Of a stretch of DNA of 64,000 nt, positions 18,335-27,858 are shown one piece after another. Under the pieces are notes generated by a model, which made no database searches, was not told the origin of the DNA, and worked only from the letters and a program-made list of their open reading frames with translations. The position numbers and the translations under genes are program-made. The stretch covers positions 1,334,506-1,398,505 of the forward strand of contig CANMGU010000002.1 of the NCBI GenBank assembly GCA_947497455.1, given 5' to 3'. Numbering within the stretch: position 1 is the first letter of the stretch; the number at the start of each line of letters is the position of its first letter. Source of the DNA: an uncultured Sphingomonadaceae bacterium. Its GTDB lineage: Bacteria > Pseudomonadota > Alphaproteobacteria > Sphingomonadales > Sphingomonadaceae.

Positions 18335-19444
18335 ATGAAAACTCGCGCCGCCGTTGCGTTTGAAGCCAAAAAGCCACTGGAAATTGTCGAACTGGATCTG
18401 GAAGGGCCGAAGGCTGGCGAAGTGCTGGTTGAGATCATGGCAACCGGGATTTGCCACACGGATGCCTATACGCTCGATGGTCTGGATAGCGAAGGCAAGT
18501 TTCCCAGCGTGCTTGGACACGAAGGGGCTGGCATTGTCCGTGAAGTGGGTGCCGGTGTGACATCGGTGGCACCAGATGATCACGTGATCCCGCTCTACAC
18601 CCCGGAATGTCGGCAATGTAAATCCTGCCTCAGTGGCAAAACAAACCTTTGCACTGCCATTCGCGCGACACAGGGGCAGGGGGTGATGCCCGATGGGACA
18701 AGCCGTATGTCGTACAAAGGCGAGGCGATTTATCATTATATGGGCTGTTCGACTTTCTCTAACTTCATTGTGCTGCCCGAAATAGCTGTAGCAAAAATTC
18801 GTACCGATGCTCCGTTCGACAAGAGCTGTTATATCGGTTGCGGCGTTACGACAGGTGTTGGTGCGGTTACCAACACAGCCAAGGTTGAGCCCGGTGCCAA
18901 TGTCATCGTTTTTGGTCTGGGCGGTATTGGACTGAACGTTATTCAAGGCGCCCGGATGGTTGGCGCGGACAAGATTATTGGCGTCGATCTCAACCCCGAC
19001 AAAGAGGATTGGGGGCGCAAGTTCGGCATGACCCATTTCGTCAATCCGAACGACGTCAGCGGCGACATAGTCGAGCATCTGGTCGCGCTGACCGACGGCG
19101 GTGCCGATTATACTTTCGATTGCACTGGCAATACTGAGGTTATGCGAACGGCTTTGGAAGCTTGTCACCGGGGTTGGGGTGAAAGCATCATCATTGGCGT
19201 TGCAGAAGCAGGTAAGGAAATTGCGACACGGCCCTTTCAACTGGTCACCGGACGCGTCTGGAAAGGTACTGCATTTGGTGGAGCGCGGGGCCGTACCGAT
19301 GTTCCAAAAATTGTCGACTGGTATGTGAATGGAAAGATCGAAATTGATCCCATGATCACCCACACCTTGTCGCTTGAAGAAATCAACAAAGGGTTTGATC
19401 TGATGCACGCGGGTGAAAGCATCCGTAGCGTGGTGGTTTTCTAA
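18335..19444 (+). CDS. frmA: S-(hydroxymethyl)glutathione dehydrogenase (class III alcohol dehydrogenase)
   Basis: 369 aa Zn-dependent MDR enzyme that oxidises S-hydroxymethylglutathione, the adduct of formaldehyde and glutathione, to S-formylglutathione with NAD. Catalytic zinc ligands include Cys40 and His62 (GHEGAGIV). The structural zinc Cys set is at 92, 95, 98 and 106 ([16 protein letters not shown]). The Rossmann motif is [10 protein letters not shown]. Class III features and the downstream S-formylglutathione hydrolase make the assignment firm. First gene of a coupled operon with a VOC protein, fghA and an acyl-CoA dehydrogenase. Confidence 0.96.
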   Translation: MKTRAAVAFEAKKPLEIVELDLEGPKAGEVLVEIMATGICHTDAYTLDGLDSEGKFPSVLGHEGAGIVREVGAGVTSVAPDDHVIPLYTPECRQCKSCLSGKTNLCTAIRATQGQGVMPDGTSRMSYKGEAIYHYMGCSTFSNFIVLPEIAVAKIRTDAPFDKSCYIGCGVTTGVGAVTNTAKVEPGANVIVFGLGGIGLNVIQGARMVGADKIIGVDLNPDKEDWGRKFGMTHFVNPNDVSGDIVEHLVALTDGGADYTFDCTGNTEVMRTALEACHRGWGESIIIGVAEAGKEIATRPFQLVTGRVWKGTAFGGARGRTDVPKIVDWYVNGKIEIDPMITHTLSLEEINKGFDLMHAGESIRSVVVF

Positions 19445-19467
19445 AAAATTCAACAAAGGAGAAGGTT

Positions 19468-19860
19468 ATGTTCAGTCACGTGATGGTCGGGTCAAATGAC
19501 ATTGAAAGATCAAAGTCGTTTTACAACGCAGTTTTAGCGACACTAGGTGCAGGTGAGCCAATGGTGGATATCAAAGAAGATGGCACGACCCGGCTTTTCT
19601 ATATCCACAACGGCAATATCTTTAGCGTCAGCGAGCCGATTGACGGGCAGTCTGCTTCAGTCGCCAATGGCGCCACAATTGGTTTTGCCTGCTCCTCGCC
19701 AGAACAGGTGAAAGAGTTTCATGATATCGCGGTCGATAACGGCGCGAAATCAATTGAAGATCCGCCAGGCCCAAGGAACTCGACCATGGGTCAGATGCAC
19801 TTATCTTATGTTCGCGACCCTGACGGCCATAAACTGTGCGCCATGTATCGCCCCGGATGA
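19468..19860 (+). CDS. VOC (glyoxalase/bleomycin-resistance fold) family protein
   Basis: 130 aa. Two babbab half-modules: MFSHVMVGSNDIERSKSFYNAVL at the N-terminus and HLSYVRDPDGHKLCAMYR at the end, typical of small VOC proteins in frmA-fghA operons. Its role there is not established; handling of a glutathione adduct is plausible. AAAGGAGAAGG precedes the ATG. Its stop overlaps the fghA start as ATGA. Confidence 0.88.
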   Translation: MFSHVMVGSNDIERSKSFYNAVLATLGAGEPMVDIKEDGTTRLFYIHNGNIFSVSEPIDGQSASVANGATIGFACSSPEQVKEFHDIAVDNGAKSIEDPPGPRNSTMGQMHLSYVRDPDGHKLCAMYRPG

Positions 19861-20693
19861 GTGTGCTGAAGGCAATTTCCGAAAATAGGGCGTTTGGCGG
19901 AGTGCAGGGAGTATATTCTCATGCCTCCGCCGAAACCAAGACGGATATGACTTTCGCAGTCTTTGTGCCGGAACATGAGGATGGCGCGAAGCTACCGGTG
20001 CTCTGGTATCTGTCGGGCCTCACTTGCACACATGCCAATGTGATGGATAAAGGCGAATATCGCCGGTTGGCGAATGAATTGGGGCTGATGATTATTTGCC
20101 CGGGTACGTCACCGCGCGGCGACGCAATACCGGATGACGATGCTTATGATATGGGGCAGGGTGCCGGTTTTTACGTCGATGCTACGGAAGAGCCCTGGGC
20201 AAACAATTTTCGGATGCGCAGCTATGTTGAACGGGAATTGCCTGCTCTGGTAGCGCAAGAGTTCCCGGCTGACATGCAGCGGCAAGCCATATTTGGGCAC
20301 AGCATGGGCGGCCATGGTGCGCTAACCATAGCTTTGCGGAATCCGGATCGCTTCAAAAGCGTTTCGGCTTTTGCACCGATTGTTTCCCCGTTACATTGTC
20401 CATGGGGGCACAAGGCGTTGAGTGGTTATCTTGGTACCAATCAGACGGCATGGCGAGATTATGATGCTTGTGCACTAATCGAAGATGGTGCCCGGGTTGC
20501 GGATATTCTGGTTGATCAAGGCACGACCGATCAGTTTCTCGAAGAACAGCTTAAACCAAATTTGTTAGTGGCAGCCTGTGAGCAGGCCGCTATCCCACTG
20601 ACGCTCAATATGCGCGAAGGATATGACCATAGCTATTTCACCATTTCGACATTCATGGATGATCATTTGCGCTGGCATGCGGAGCGGCTCTGA
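19857..20693 (+). CDS. fghA: S-formylglutathione hydrolase
   Basis: 278 aa alpha/beta hydrolase of the esterase D family; releases formate and glutathione from S-formylglutathione, completing glutathione-dependent formaldehyde oxidation. Nucleophile Ser149 is in GHSMGGHGAL, the acidic residue is likely Asp in VDQGTTDQFL, and the His is in GYDHSYFTI. SGLTCTHAN is a family signature. The ATG at 19857 forms an ATGA overlap with the VOC gene, and the stop forms TGATG with the next gene, so the operon is translationally coupled. Confidence 0.96.
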   Translation: MSVLKAISENRAFGGVQGVYSHASAETKTDMTFAVFVPEHEDGAKLPVLWYLSGLTCTHANVMDKGEYRRLANELGLMIICPGTSPRGDAIPDDDAYDMGQGAGFYVDATEEPWANNFRMRSYVERELPALVAQEFPADMQRQAIFGHSMGGHGALTIALRNPDRFKSVSAFAPIVSPLHCPWGHKALSGYLGTNQTAWRDYDACALIEDGARVADILVDQGTTDQFLEEQLKPNLLVAACEQAAIPLTLNMREGYDHSYFTISTFMDDHLRWHAERL

Positions 20694-21853
20694 TGTGGAG
20701 TGATACGCCCGAAATAGCGCAGATGCGTGAGGCTGTTCGCGCCTTGTGCAGCGACTTCCCAGGTAGCTATTGGCGAGAGAAAGATCGGGAGCGCGCCTAT
20801 CCCGAAGAATTTGTCAACGCTCTTACAAAGGCAGGTTTTCTGGCTGCGCTGATACCGGAAGAATTTGGCGGTAGTGGCCTTGGTCTGTCAGCTGCCGCTG
20901 CAATCCTTGAAGAAATCCATAGCAGCGGTTGCAATGCCAGCGCATGCCACGCGCAGATGTATATTATGGGTACTATATTGCGAGACGGCAGTGACATACA
21001 AAAGCAGCAATATCTGCCCAAAATCGCGACCGGTGAATTGCGTCTGCAAGCCTTTGGCGTGACCGAACCTGGCAGCGGAACCAACACATTGGGACTCAAA
21101 ACCACCGCTGTGCGCGATGGCGATGACTATGTGATTAATGGCCAGAAGGTCTGGACCAGCCGCGCGGAATATAGTGATCTGATGGTCTTGCTCGCTCGTA
21201 CGACGCCTCAGGATCAGGTGCAGAAGCGGACTGACGGCCTGTCCGTGTTCATCGTGGATATGCGCGAGGCTGTTGGCAATGGGCTCACGATCAAGCCCAT
21301 TCGCACGATGATTAATCACAGCACGACGGAGGTCTATTTCGATGACCTGCGCGTACCTGCGGAGAACATCATCGGCGAAGAAGGCAAGGGGCTGCGCTAT
21401 ATTCTCAATGGCATGAATGCGGAGCGCGTTTTGATTGCTGCTGAATGTATTGGTGATGCGCGATGGTTCACTGAAAAGGCATCAAGTTACGCCAGTGAAC
21501 GGGAAGTATTTGATCGCCCCATAGGCCAGAACCAAGGTGTTCAGTTCCCGATCGCGCGCAGCTATGCACAAACCGAAGCGGCAGATCTGATGGTGCGCAA
21601 GGCGGCGGCCATGTTTGATGCTGGCGAAGGGATGGCAGCGGAAGCGAATATGGCCAAAATGCTGGCTTCCGAAGCATCATGGGCGGCCGGGGAAGCGTGT
21701 ATGCAGGCCCATGGAGGTTTCGCTTTTGCCGAAGATTATGACATCGAACGCAAGTGGCGCGAGACGAGGCTCTATCAAATTGCACCTATCTCGACGAACC
21801 TGATCCTGTCTTATCTGGCAGAGCATGTCCTAGATATGCCGCGCTCCTATTAG
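20693..21853 (+). CDS. Acyl-CoA dehydrogenase
   Basis: 386 aa FAD flavoprotein with the full fold: an N-terminal helical domain (PEEFGGSGLGLSAAAAILEEI), the beta domain with QAFGVTEPGSGTNTLGLKTTA and GQKVWTSRAEYSDLM, and a C-terminal helical domain with MQAHGGFAFAEDYDIERKWRETRLYQIAPISTNLIL. It oxidises an acyl-CoA to the enoyl-CoA and passes electrons to ETF. The substrate is not evident. It is coupled to fghA by a TGATG overlap, so it is co-transcribed with the formaldehyde genes for a reason not obvious from known chemistry. Confidence 0.92.
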   Translation: MWSDTPEIAQMREAVRALCSDFPGSYWREKDRERAYPEEFVNALTKAGFLAALIPEEFGGSGLGLSAAAAILEEIHSSGCNASACHAQMYIMGTILRDGSDIQKQQYLPKIATGELRLQAFGVTEPGSGTNTLGLKTTAVRDGDDYVINGQKVWTSRAEYSDLMVLLARTTPQDQVQKRTDGLSVFIVDMREAVGNGLTIKPIRTMINHSTTEVYFDDLRVPAENIIGEEGKGLRYILNGMNAERVLIAAECIGDARWFTEKASSYASEREVFDRPIGQNQGVQFPIARSYAQTEAADLMVRKAAAMFDAGEGMAAEANMAKMLASEASWAAGEACMQAHGGFAFAEDYDIERKWRETRLYQIAPISTNLILSYLAEHVLDMPRSY

Positions 21854-21965
21854 TAATTGTTCCTAATATTATCAGTCGTATCGGGACTGGCCAGAGCGGT
21901 TATTTTCCTGTAATTCGCTCTAACCCCGACATTCCTCGGGAAGCTCAAAAGATATGGAGGCCTTG

Positions 21966-22505
21966 ATGAAAACGTTTAGGGTAAAGAATGTAGCTCCGGC
22001 TATCGCAGCGATTATGTTGCTCAGTGCATGCGGCGACAGTAGCGGATCAGAAGCTGCGTCAGATGCCACGTCCGAAGCCTCCGATGAAGCGGCCAGCGCA
22101 CAATTACCCAATGGCATGACGATCAAGGAACAAATTGAAGCGCGCCAGGGGCAGCTCGAAAAAGTGGGCGATGCGTTTAAGGCGATCAGCGACCAACTGA
22201 AGGCCGGCAGCCCCGATATCGCGATCATCCAGGAAGCCGCAGCGGCTGTGCCGGAAGCAACGCAAGGAATGGCGGACTGGTGGCCGGAAGGCAGTGGTCC
22301 TGAGTCTGGTGTCGATACGGACGCACTCCCCGGAATCTGGGAAAATATGGCAGATTTCCAGGAGAAAGTCGGCAATATGCAGGAAGCTGCTACCGATCTG
22401 AACACCGCGGCACAAGGCGGCGATATGGCAGCCATTGGCGAGGCGTTCAAAGCTACGGGCGGTACTTGCAAAGCCTGTCATGACGATTATCGTCTGGACG
22501 ACTAG
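21966..22505 (+). CDS. c-type cytochrome lipoprotein (cytochrome c'/c556-like)
   Basis: 179 aa. The signal peptide ends in the lipobox LLSAC (Cys22), followed by a Ser/Asp/Glu/Ala-rich linker (GDSSGSEAASDATSEASDEAA). A four-helix cytochrome c'/c556-type domain has its single heme site at the extreme C-terminus: Cys168, Cys171, His172 in CKACHDDY. It should be a periplasmic, lipid-anchored electron carrier. TGGAGG lies 5 nt before the ATG at 21966; an in-frame ATG at 21954 would leave no SD. It is followed 6 nt later by a cytochrome b561 gene, a usual pairing. Confidence 0.88.
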   Translation: MKTFRVKNVAPAIAAIMLLSACGDSSGSEAASDATSEASDEAASAQLPNGMTIKEQIEARQGQLEKVGDAFKAISDQLKAGSPDIAIIQEAAAAVPEATQGMADWWPEGSGPESGVDTDALPGIWENMADFQEKVGNMQEAATDLNTAAQGGDMAAIGEAFKATGGTCKACHDDYRLDD

Positions 22506-22511
22506 CGTGCG

Positions 22512-23174
22512 ATGACCTCCGATGCGGCGCAGACACTGGTCTGGGACTGGACGATCCGCCTGTTTCACTGGCTGATCGTCCTGCTCATCCCGCTTTTGTG
22601 GTGGACCGCTGAAGAAGGGATGATGGACTGGCACCGCCGACTGGGTCTGACCATGTTTGCGTTGGTTTTGTTCCGGTTGGTCTGGGGCATTGCAGGCTCC
22701 TGGACGGCCCGCTTCCTGCCGATGATCCGGCGACTGGGGGCACTTCCAGCCTATGTTGGCGACCTTTTCGGGCGTCGCAATCGTCCGTCCTTCGGGCATA
22801 GTCCAATTGGTACAATCGCTGTTTTTGCGCTGTTGACGGCGCTGTGTATTCAGGTTGGAACCGGCCTGTTTTCTGTCGATGTCGATGGCTTGGAATCTGG
22901 GCCTCTGGCTATACTGATTAGTTTTAAGACTGGTCGGGAGATTGCCGATTTCCATGAACTGAACTTCGATATACTGGTGCTGCTGATAGGGCTGCATATC
23001 ATTGCCGTCGCCATCTACAGGTTTGTCTTCAAGGACAATCTGATCCGGCCGATGGTGACGGGTCGCCGAAGCGATGTTGATCCGGTATCGGCGGTTAAGG
23101 TCCACCCCGTTGCCCTCATTGCCAGCGTGGCCGTCGTTGTCGCCGGGCTATATTTGGTCTTGAACGTCGGTTAG
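22512..23174 (+). CDS. Cytochrome b561 family protein
   Basis: 220 aa di-heme-type membrane cytochrome with about four core transmembrane helices plus a fifth at the C-terminus. Candidate heme His residues are in IRLFHWLIVLL (His19), MDWHRRLG (His41), DFHELNFD and GLHIIAVAIY. Such proteins pass electrons between quinol and soluble cytochromes. Its placement 6 nt after a periplasmic cytochrome c lipoprotein gene suggests that the two form one small electron-transfer module. Confidence 0.9.
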   Translation: MTSDAAQTLVWDWTIRLFHWLIVLLIPLLWWTAEEGMMDWHRRLGLTMFALVLFRLVWGIAGSWTARFLPMIRRLGALPAYVGDLFGRRNRPSFGHSPIGTIAVFALLTALCIQVGTGLFSVDVDGLESGPLAILISFKTGREIADFHELNFDILVLLIGLHIIAVAIYRFVFKDNLIRPMVTGRRSDVDPVSAVKVHPVALIASVAVVVAGLYLVLNVG

Positions 23175-23178
23175 CAGC

Positions 23179-24972
23179 TCAATAGCCTAGCGCCTGACCG
23201 TCTTTTCGCATCTCCGTAGCACCGTGATAGACGCCGGTTTTCGGGTCACGGACAATTGCCTGATAGCCGCCGAACATCGCACCGTTGTCAACGCGTTTGA
23301 CTTTGTGGCCCATCGCCTTGAGCCGCTCGACAGTGACGTCTGAAACACCCGGCTCCACATTCAGCGTGCCGAGCAAGTCGGCGCCGGTGCCGGTCAGGTC
23401 CTGGGTCGGTTGCCGTCCACCATCATGGTTGAGCCGCGCGGCGTCGCCCGCTTCCTGAAGGTTCATGCCATAGTCAACAATGTTGATCATTACTTGCACA
23501 TGGCCCTGCGGCTGCATGCCGCCGCCCATCAAACCAAAGGACATATAAGGTTTGCCGTCCTTCTTCATGAAGGCCGGAATGATTGTCTGGAACGGACGTT
23601 TCCCGGGCGCATAGGCGTTGGGATGCTTTGGATCGAGCGAGTATAGCTCGCCGCGATCTTGAAACATAAAGCCCAGTCCATCGGCAACCAGACCGCTTCC
23701 CATGCCGCGATAGTTTGATTGGATCAGCGAGACCATCATGCCATCCTTGTCGGCCACGGTGAGATAGGTGGTATCGCCTTCGCCTTCCAGCTTTGGTTCG
23801 CCGGGGCCAAATTCCGGCGATGCTTTGGCCGGATCAATCAGAGCGTAACGTTCCTTGCCATAGGCGTCACTGAGCAACCATTCGAGCGGAGCAGGGGACA
23901 TGTCCGGATCGGCATAGAAACGCGCAACATCCTCAAACGCCAGTCGTTTGGCTTCAGTGATATAATGCAGCACCTCGGCGCTACCGCGCGGATATTGGGC
24001 GAGGTCGATGTTTTTCAGGATATTAGCCATTTGCAGTGCCGCAAAGCCCTGACTGTTGGGTGGAAGTTCACATAATTCATAGCCCTTGCGATAGGTCACG
24101 CAGCCGGGTTCTACCCATTTGCTGCTGTGCGCTGCAAAATCTTCATAGCGGAGATTACCGCCAATCCGTTTGAAATAGGCATCCATCGTTCTGGCTATTT
24201 CGCCCTTGTAAAATATATCGCGGCCGCCTTCACCAATCTTGGTCAAGGTGCTCGCCAGATCGGGATTTTTGAAAATCTCGCCTTCCTTGGGCGCACCGCT
24301 CGCGAAATAGGTCGCGCGGGCGTTGTCAAATTCTCCGATCATCTCGAGATTTTCTTCAAAGCGAACCAGATTACGCCCGAAATAATAGCCGATAACCGGC
24401 GCGATCGGATGACCTCGATTGGCATAGTCAATCGTCGGCGCGAGGATATCGGCCATGCTTAATTTGCCAAATCGCTCATGCATCTCGAACCAGCCATCCA
24501 CCGTTCCCGGTACAGTAACAGGAAGCGGACCAAATGGCGGGATGGATTCACGACCATCAAGCTGTTTGACAAAATCGTCATAGGACGTGCCCATTGGGCT
24601 TTTCCCAGACCCGTTCAGGCCATAGAGCTTCTGGGTTTTTGGATCCCAGATGATCGCGAACAGGTCGCCACCAATGCCATTGCCGGTTGGTTCCATCAGG
24701 CCAAGCGCTGCATTTGCGGCAATCGCAGCGTCGACGGCGGTGCCACCTTTCTTGAGGATATCAATCGCTATTTGGCTTGCCAATGGATGGGCCGTCGCGG
24801 CCATGCCATTGGCGGCGTAAACGGGACTGCGGGCCCAGGCCTCGCCTACTGGCCTTCCGCCGCCACCAATTTCGAGTAGCGGTTTGGTGACAGCTTCTTC
24901 AGTGTCTTGCGCAGAGACAGGAGTGATGCAGAGCATCGAAGCGAGCAAGGCTGGGAAGATGGTTTTAGGCAT
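23179..24972 (-). CDS. ggt: Gamma-glutamyltransferase, periplasmic
   Basis: 597 aa Ntn-hydrolase that cleaves glutathione and other gamma-glutamyl compounds. The signal peptide ends at PVSAQ (about residue 22). Autocatalytic processing is expected before Thr401 in GEGDTTYLTVADKDG; the small subunit then starts with this nucleophile. GNGIGGDLFAII and GMGSGLVADGLGF are family motifs. It converges on the cytochrome b561 gene with 4 nt between stops. A link to the glutathione-dependent formaldehyde operon is possible but not shown. Confidence 0.95.
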   Translation of the reverse strand: MPKTIFPALLASMLCITPVSAQDTEEAVTKPLLEIGGGGRPVGEAWARSPVYAANGMAATAHPLASQIAIDILKKGGTAVDAAIAANAALGLMEPTGNGIGGDLFAIIWDPKTQKLYGLNGSGKSPMGTSYDDFVKQLDGRESIPPFGPLPVTVPGTVDGWFEMHERFGKLSMADILAPTIDYANRGHPIAPVIGYYFGRNLVRFEENLEMIGEFDNARATYFASGAPKEGEIFKNPDLASTLTKIGEGGRDIFYKGEIARTMDAYFKRIGGNLRYEDFAAHSSKWVEPGCVTYRKGYELCELPPNSQGFAALQMANILKNIDLAQYPRGSAEVLHYITEAKRLAFEDVARFYADPDMSPAPLEWLLSDAYGKERYALIDPAKASPEFGPGEPKLEGEGDTTYLTVADKDGMMVSLIQSNYRGMGSGLVADGLGFMFQDRGELYSLDPKHPNAYAPGKRPFQTIIPAFMKKDGKPYMSFGLMGGGMQPQGHVQVMINIVDYGMNLQEAGDAARLNHDGGRQPTQDLTGTGADLLGTLNVEPGVSDVTVERLKAMGHKVKRVDNGAMFGGYQAIVRDPKTGVYHGATEMRKDGQALGY

Positions 24973-25336
24973 AAGAAAGTCCCTTGGGCTGGTGCGCTGC
25001 GTCCCTTGCAGGGCGACAGATGAGACAGCACTCTACCCACTCTGCGTGAGGCATCAACAGGTTTCGGTCGTTCTGTGGCAAGTTATGATCAAGGCAGCGC
25101 AACAATCACAAAGCTTGACTTCATAACGATAGGCCCTATGTTGCAATGCAGCAAAGGCAGATATCTGTCTGGCGAAAGTTCTGCGTGAGAGATAGAAATC
25201 TATCTCGAACCTATCGCCTTCATTGCTTCTCATTTTCCGGCAGCCTGATCACGCGGGTCGTCTTAACCGACGGCGAACGCGCGCATGAGTTTTTCTCGTG
25301 CTGCGCCCACTGGCTGCTTATTTTAAGGTATTATTT
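24973..25336. other. 364-nt intergenic region with candidate helicase promoter
   Basis: No gene can be supported here. A promoter-like pair for the plus strand is TTGACT (25115-25120), a 16-nt spacer and TATGTT (25137-25142), which would give the helicase mRNA a long leader of roughly 190 nt. Long leaders are known for cold-induced DEAD-box genes; the promoter call is only by eye. Confidence 0.3.
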
Positions 25337-26680
25337 TTGACATTATTTTCTGATTTCGCTCTGGCGAAACCTATTCAAACGCGTGTGGCCGAGGGTGGCT
25401 ATACCAAACCATCGCCTATTCAACAGCAGGCCATTCCGCCCGCATTGGAAGGCAAGGATATTCTAGGCATCGCACAAACTGGTACCGGCAAGACCGCTGC
25501 TTTCTCGCTTCCCTCTATTCATCACCTGCTGAACAACAAGAAACGCGCCGGACGTTTTGAATGCAGGATGCTGGTACTGGCACCGACGCGCGAGCTCGCA
25601 AGGCAGATTGCCGACAGCATGGTCGGCTATTCCAAAGGTCTTGGCATGTTCGTGACCTCCGCTTTTGGCGGCGTTCCGATCAACAAACAGAAACGCGTAT
25701 TGGAACGTGGTGTCGATGTTCTCGTTGCCACACCGGGGCGCTTGCTTGATTTGATCGACCGGCGCTTCCTTACGCTCGACAAAGTCGAAATTCTTGTGCT
25801 CGACGAAGCCGATCAAATGCTTGACCTGGGCTTCATCGTGCCGCTCAAGAAAATTGTGCCGATGCTGCCCAGTCAGCGCCAGAGTCTGTTTTTCTCGGCG
25901 ACCATGCCCAAGACTATTTCGCAGCTGGCCGACCAGTTTCTGACCAACCCCGTACAGGTTTCGGTTGCACCGCAATCGACCACCGCAGAACGGGTGGATC
26001 AGAAGGTTACCTATATTAACCAGGACGACAAACAGCGTCTCTTGAAGGATTTCATCAACAAGGAAAATCCCGACCATATGCTGGTCTTTACCCAGACCAA
26101 ACATGGCGCGGACAAGGTTGTGAAAAATCTGATGGCGGTTGGTATTCACTCCGCAGCCATCCACGGCAACAAAAGTCAGCCACAGCGCGAACGCGCTTTG
26201 GGTGACTTTAAAAAGGGCAAGATCAATATTCTCGTTGCAACTGACATTGCTGCGCGCGGTATCGATGTTGACGGTGTCAGCCATGTGATCAACTTTGATA
26301 TGCCCAATGTTCCTGAGCAATATGTTCACCGCATCGGCCGGACCGCACGGGCCGGGGCCTCTGGTATTTCTTACTCGATGGTAGCTCCAGACGAACGCCA
26401 GTTCCTTCGCGATGTGGTTAAACTTACCGGCGTGAAACCTGATGTGATCGCTCTGCCAGAAGGCTATGACGAACCGGCGCGAGAAGAAGTGGCGCCGCGC
26501 ATCTATGGTCAGAAGCCTAAAAAATATGGTGCAAAGCCGACTCGTGTTGGCCCACCGAAAAACAAGCATAGTTCGCGAAAAGGACGTCCCGGCGGTGGCC
26601 CGAAAAAGGGCGGTCCCAAGCATTGGAACAACGGCGCGAAATCATTCAAACGCCGGCAGGCGCGCAAAGCTGACGCTTAG
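25337..26680 (+). CDS. rhlE: DEAD-box RNA helicase (RhlE-like)
   Basis: 447 aa. The Q motif PSPIQQQAIP is at 25-34, Walker A AQTGTGKT at 46-53, PTREL at 83-87, DEAD at 156-159 and SAT at 187-189. HRIGRTARAG lies in the second RecA domain. A basic Gly/Lys-rich tail (GRPGGGPKKGGPKHW...KRRQARK) probably binds RNA. It unwinds short RNA duplexes in ribosome assembly or mRNA decay. There is no ATG at the right place: the family start (M)TLFSDFALA is encoded from TTG at 25337, with AAGG 8 nt upstream. A GTG further upstream at 25298 would add residues without family resemblance. Confidence 0.92.
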   Translation: MTLFSDFALAKPIQTRVAEGGYTKPSPIQQQAIPPALEGKDILGIAQTGTGKTAAFSLPSIHHLLNNKKRAGRFECRMLVLAPTRELARQIADSMVGYSKGLGMFVTSAFGGVPINKQKRVLERGVDVLVATPGRLLDLIDRRFLTLDKVEILVLDEADQMLDLGFIVPLKKIVPMLPSQRQSLFFSATMPKTISQLADQFLTNPVQVSVAPQSTTAERVDQKVTYINQDDKQRLLKDFINKENPDHMLVFTQTKHGADKVVKNLMAVGIHSAAIHGNKSQPQRERALGDFKKGKINILVATDIAARGIDVDGVSHVINFDMPNVPEQYVHRIGRTARAGASGISYSMVAPDERQFLRDVVKLTGVKPDVIALPEGYDEPAREEVAPRIYGQKPKKYGAKPTRVGPPKNKHSSRKGRPGGGPKKGGPKHWNNGAKSFKRRQARKADA

Positions 26681-27846
26681 TCGCTACGCAATGCTCTGGA
26701 ATCTGACAGATGGGATATTTCCTCATCTGTCAGGCCGAGCCAGTCTTTGAGCGCGGCGACATTATGCTCGCCGCGTTTGGCTGTTTTGGCGCTGCTGTCG
26801 ATACCGCTTTTCGATTTTGAAAAACGATAGGGGGACTGGACAGTCCTCCGAGGATTTCCTTCGTCATCAGTGACATCGACTATGGTGCCAAGATGGTCGA
26901 TGCTGGGCTGATCATAGACGTCCGGGCCAAAGGGATGCACTTCACCCCAGGCCAGATTGAGCCGATCGAGCGTCGCGGTTAACGCAGCAAAGCTGTCATG
27001 GGACCGAATATGCTGTTCCATGGCTTCGTGCCGCAACCGCACCTTGGTTGGGATGTCTGCACCTTCCGGTGTTGGGTCTTCAAGGCCGTCTTTGGTCGAG
27101 AACATCAGCCAGAGCCATTTCATATCGCCTACAATCAGGATCTGGCGATCTTCTGGGGCTTCCCAGACCAACGTTTCCGGTGGTTTCGGCCATATGTCAT
27201 CAAGCGCGAAATGGGCATAGTCATCGGCGGAATGGAGAACGTTGAGCATCGCCAAGTCGATATGCTGCCCTTCGCCAGTCTGATCGAGTGTGCGTAAAGC
27301 CGAAAGGATCGCGATGATCCCGTGCAAAGAGCTGTAGCTGTCAGCCATGGCAAACTGGATATCGGTAGGATGCCCGCCGCTCATCTGGGCTTGTCGGGCA
27401 ATTAGTCCGGTCTCGGCATGAAGGACAGGTGCATAAGCAGCTTTTTCCCGCTCCGGTCCGTTCTGACCATAACCAGAGATGGACAACATCACGAGGCGTG
27501 GATTGACCTTAGACAGATCCTCCCAGCCAATACCGAATCTATCCATAATACCCGGACGGAAATTCTCGACGACTATATCGGCCTCTGCGGCCAGTTTGCG
27601 AACCAGATCCGATGCGCCCTCTGCTTTCAGATCGAGACAGATATTCTGCTTGCCGATATTGAGCTGCAGATAATTGCCGCTGACCCCGCTCTCTCGCTTG
27701 GCGAGTTTACGGGTGACATCACCCTCCGGCGGTTCGACCTTCAAGACATCTGCGCCGAGATCGGACAGCATTCGAGTGGCATAAGGGCCCGCGACCACGC
27801 GTGAGAAATCCAGGACTTTGAGCCCTGCCAAAGGGAAATCTGTCAT
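26677..27846 (-). CDS. CoA-transferase family III (CaiB/BaiF)
   Basis: 389 aa. The family III fold opens with LAGLKVLDFSRVVAGPYATRMLSDLGADVLKVE. The catalytic aspartate that forms the acyl-aspartyl anhydride is Asp169 in FAMADSYSSLHG, the same number as in formyl-CoA transferase. It moves CoA between carboxylic acids; donor and acceptor are not evident. It lies 12 nt after an aldehyde dehydrogenase gene, which suggests that an aldehyde is oxidised to an acid and then activated. Its stop overlaps the convergent helicase stop by 3 nt. Confidence 0.9.
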   Translation of the reverse strand: MTDFPLAGLKVLDFSRVVAGPYATRMLSDLGADVLKVEPPEGDVTRKLAKRESGVSGNYLQLNIGKQNICLDLKAEGASDLVRKLAAEADIVVENFRPGIMDRFGIGWEDLSKVNPRLVMLSISGYGQNGPEREKAAYAPVLHAETGLIARQAQMSGGHPTDIQFAMADSYSSLHGIIAILSALRTLDQTGEGQHIDLAMLNVLHSADDYAHFALDDIWPKPPETLVWEAPEDRQILIVGDMKWLWLMFSTKDGLEDPTPEGADIPTKVRLRHEAMEQHIRSHDSFAALTATLDRLNLAWGEVHPFGPDVYDQPSIDHLGTIVDVTDDEGNPRRTVQSPYRFSKSKSGIDSSAKTAKRGEHNVAALKDWLGLTDEEISHLSDSRALRSD

Positions 27847-27858
27847 ATCCGACTGACT

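Noticed and set aside
18311..19456. 381-codon open frame antisense to frmA
   Set aside because: It mirrors frmA exactly, has no family resemblance and no ribosome-binding site; frmA is certain.
22104..23105. 333-codon frame antisense to the cytochrome c and b561 genes
   Set aside because: Gln/Arg-rich composition typical of an antisense frame, spanning two real genes and their junction.
25463..26623. 386-codon open frame antisense to the DEAD-box helicase
   Set aside because: Shadow of a codon-biased gene; the helicase motifs on the plus strand settle the coding strand.
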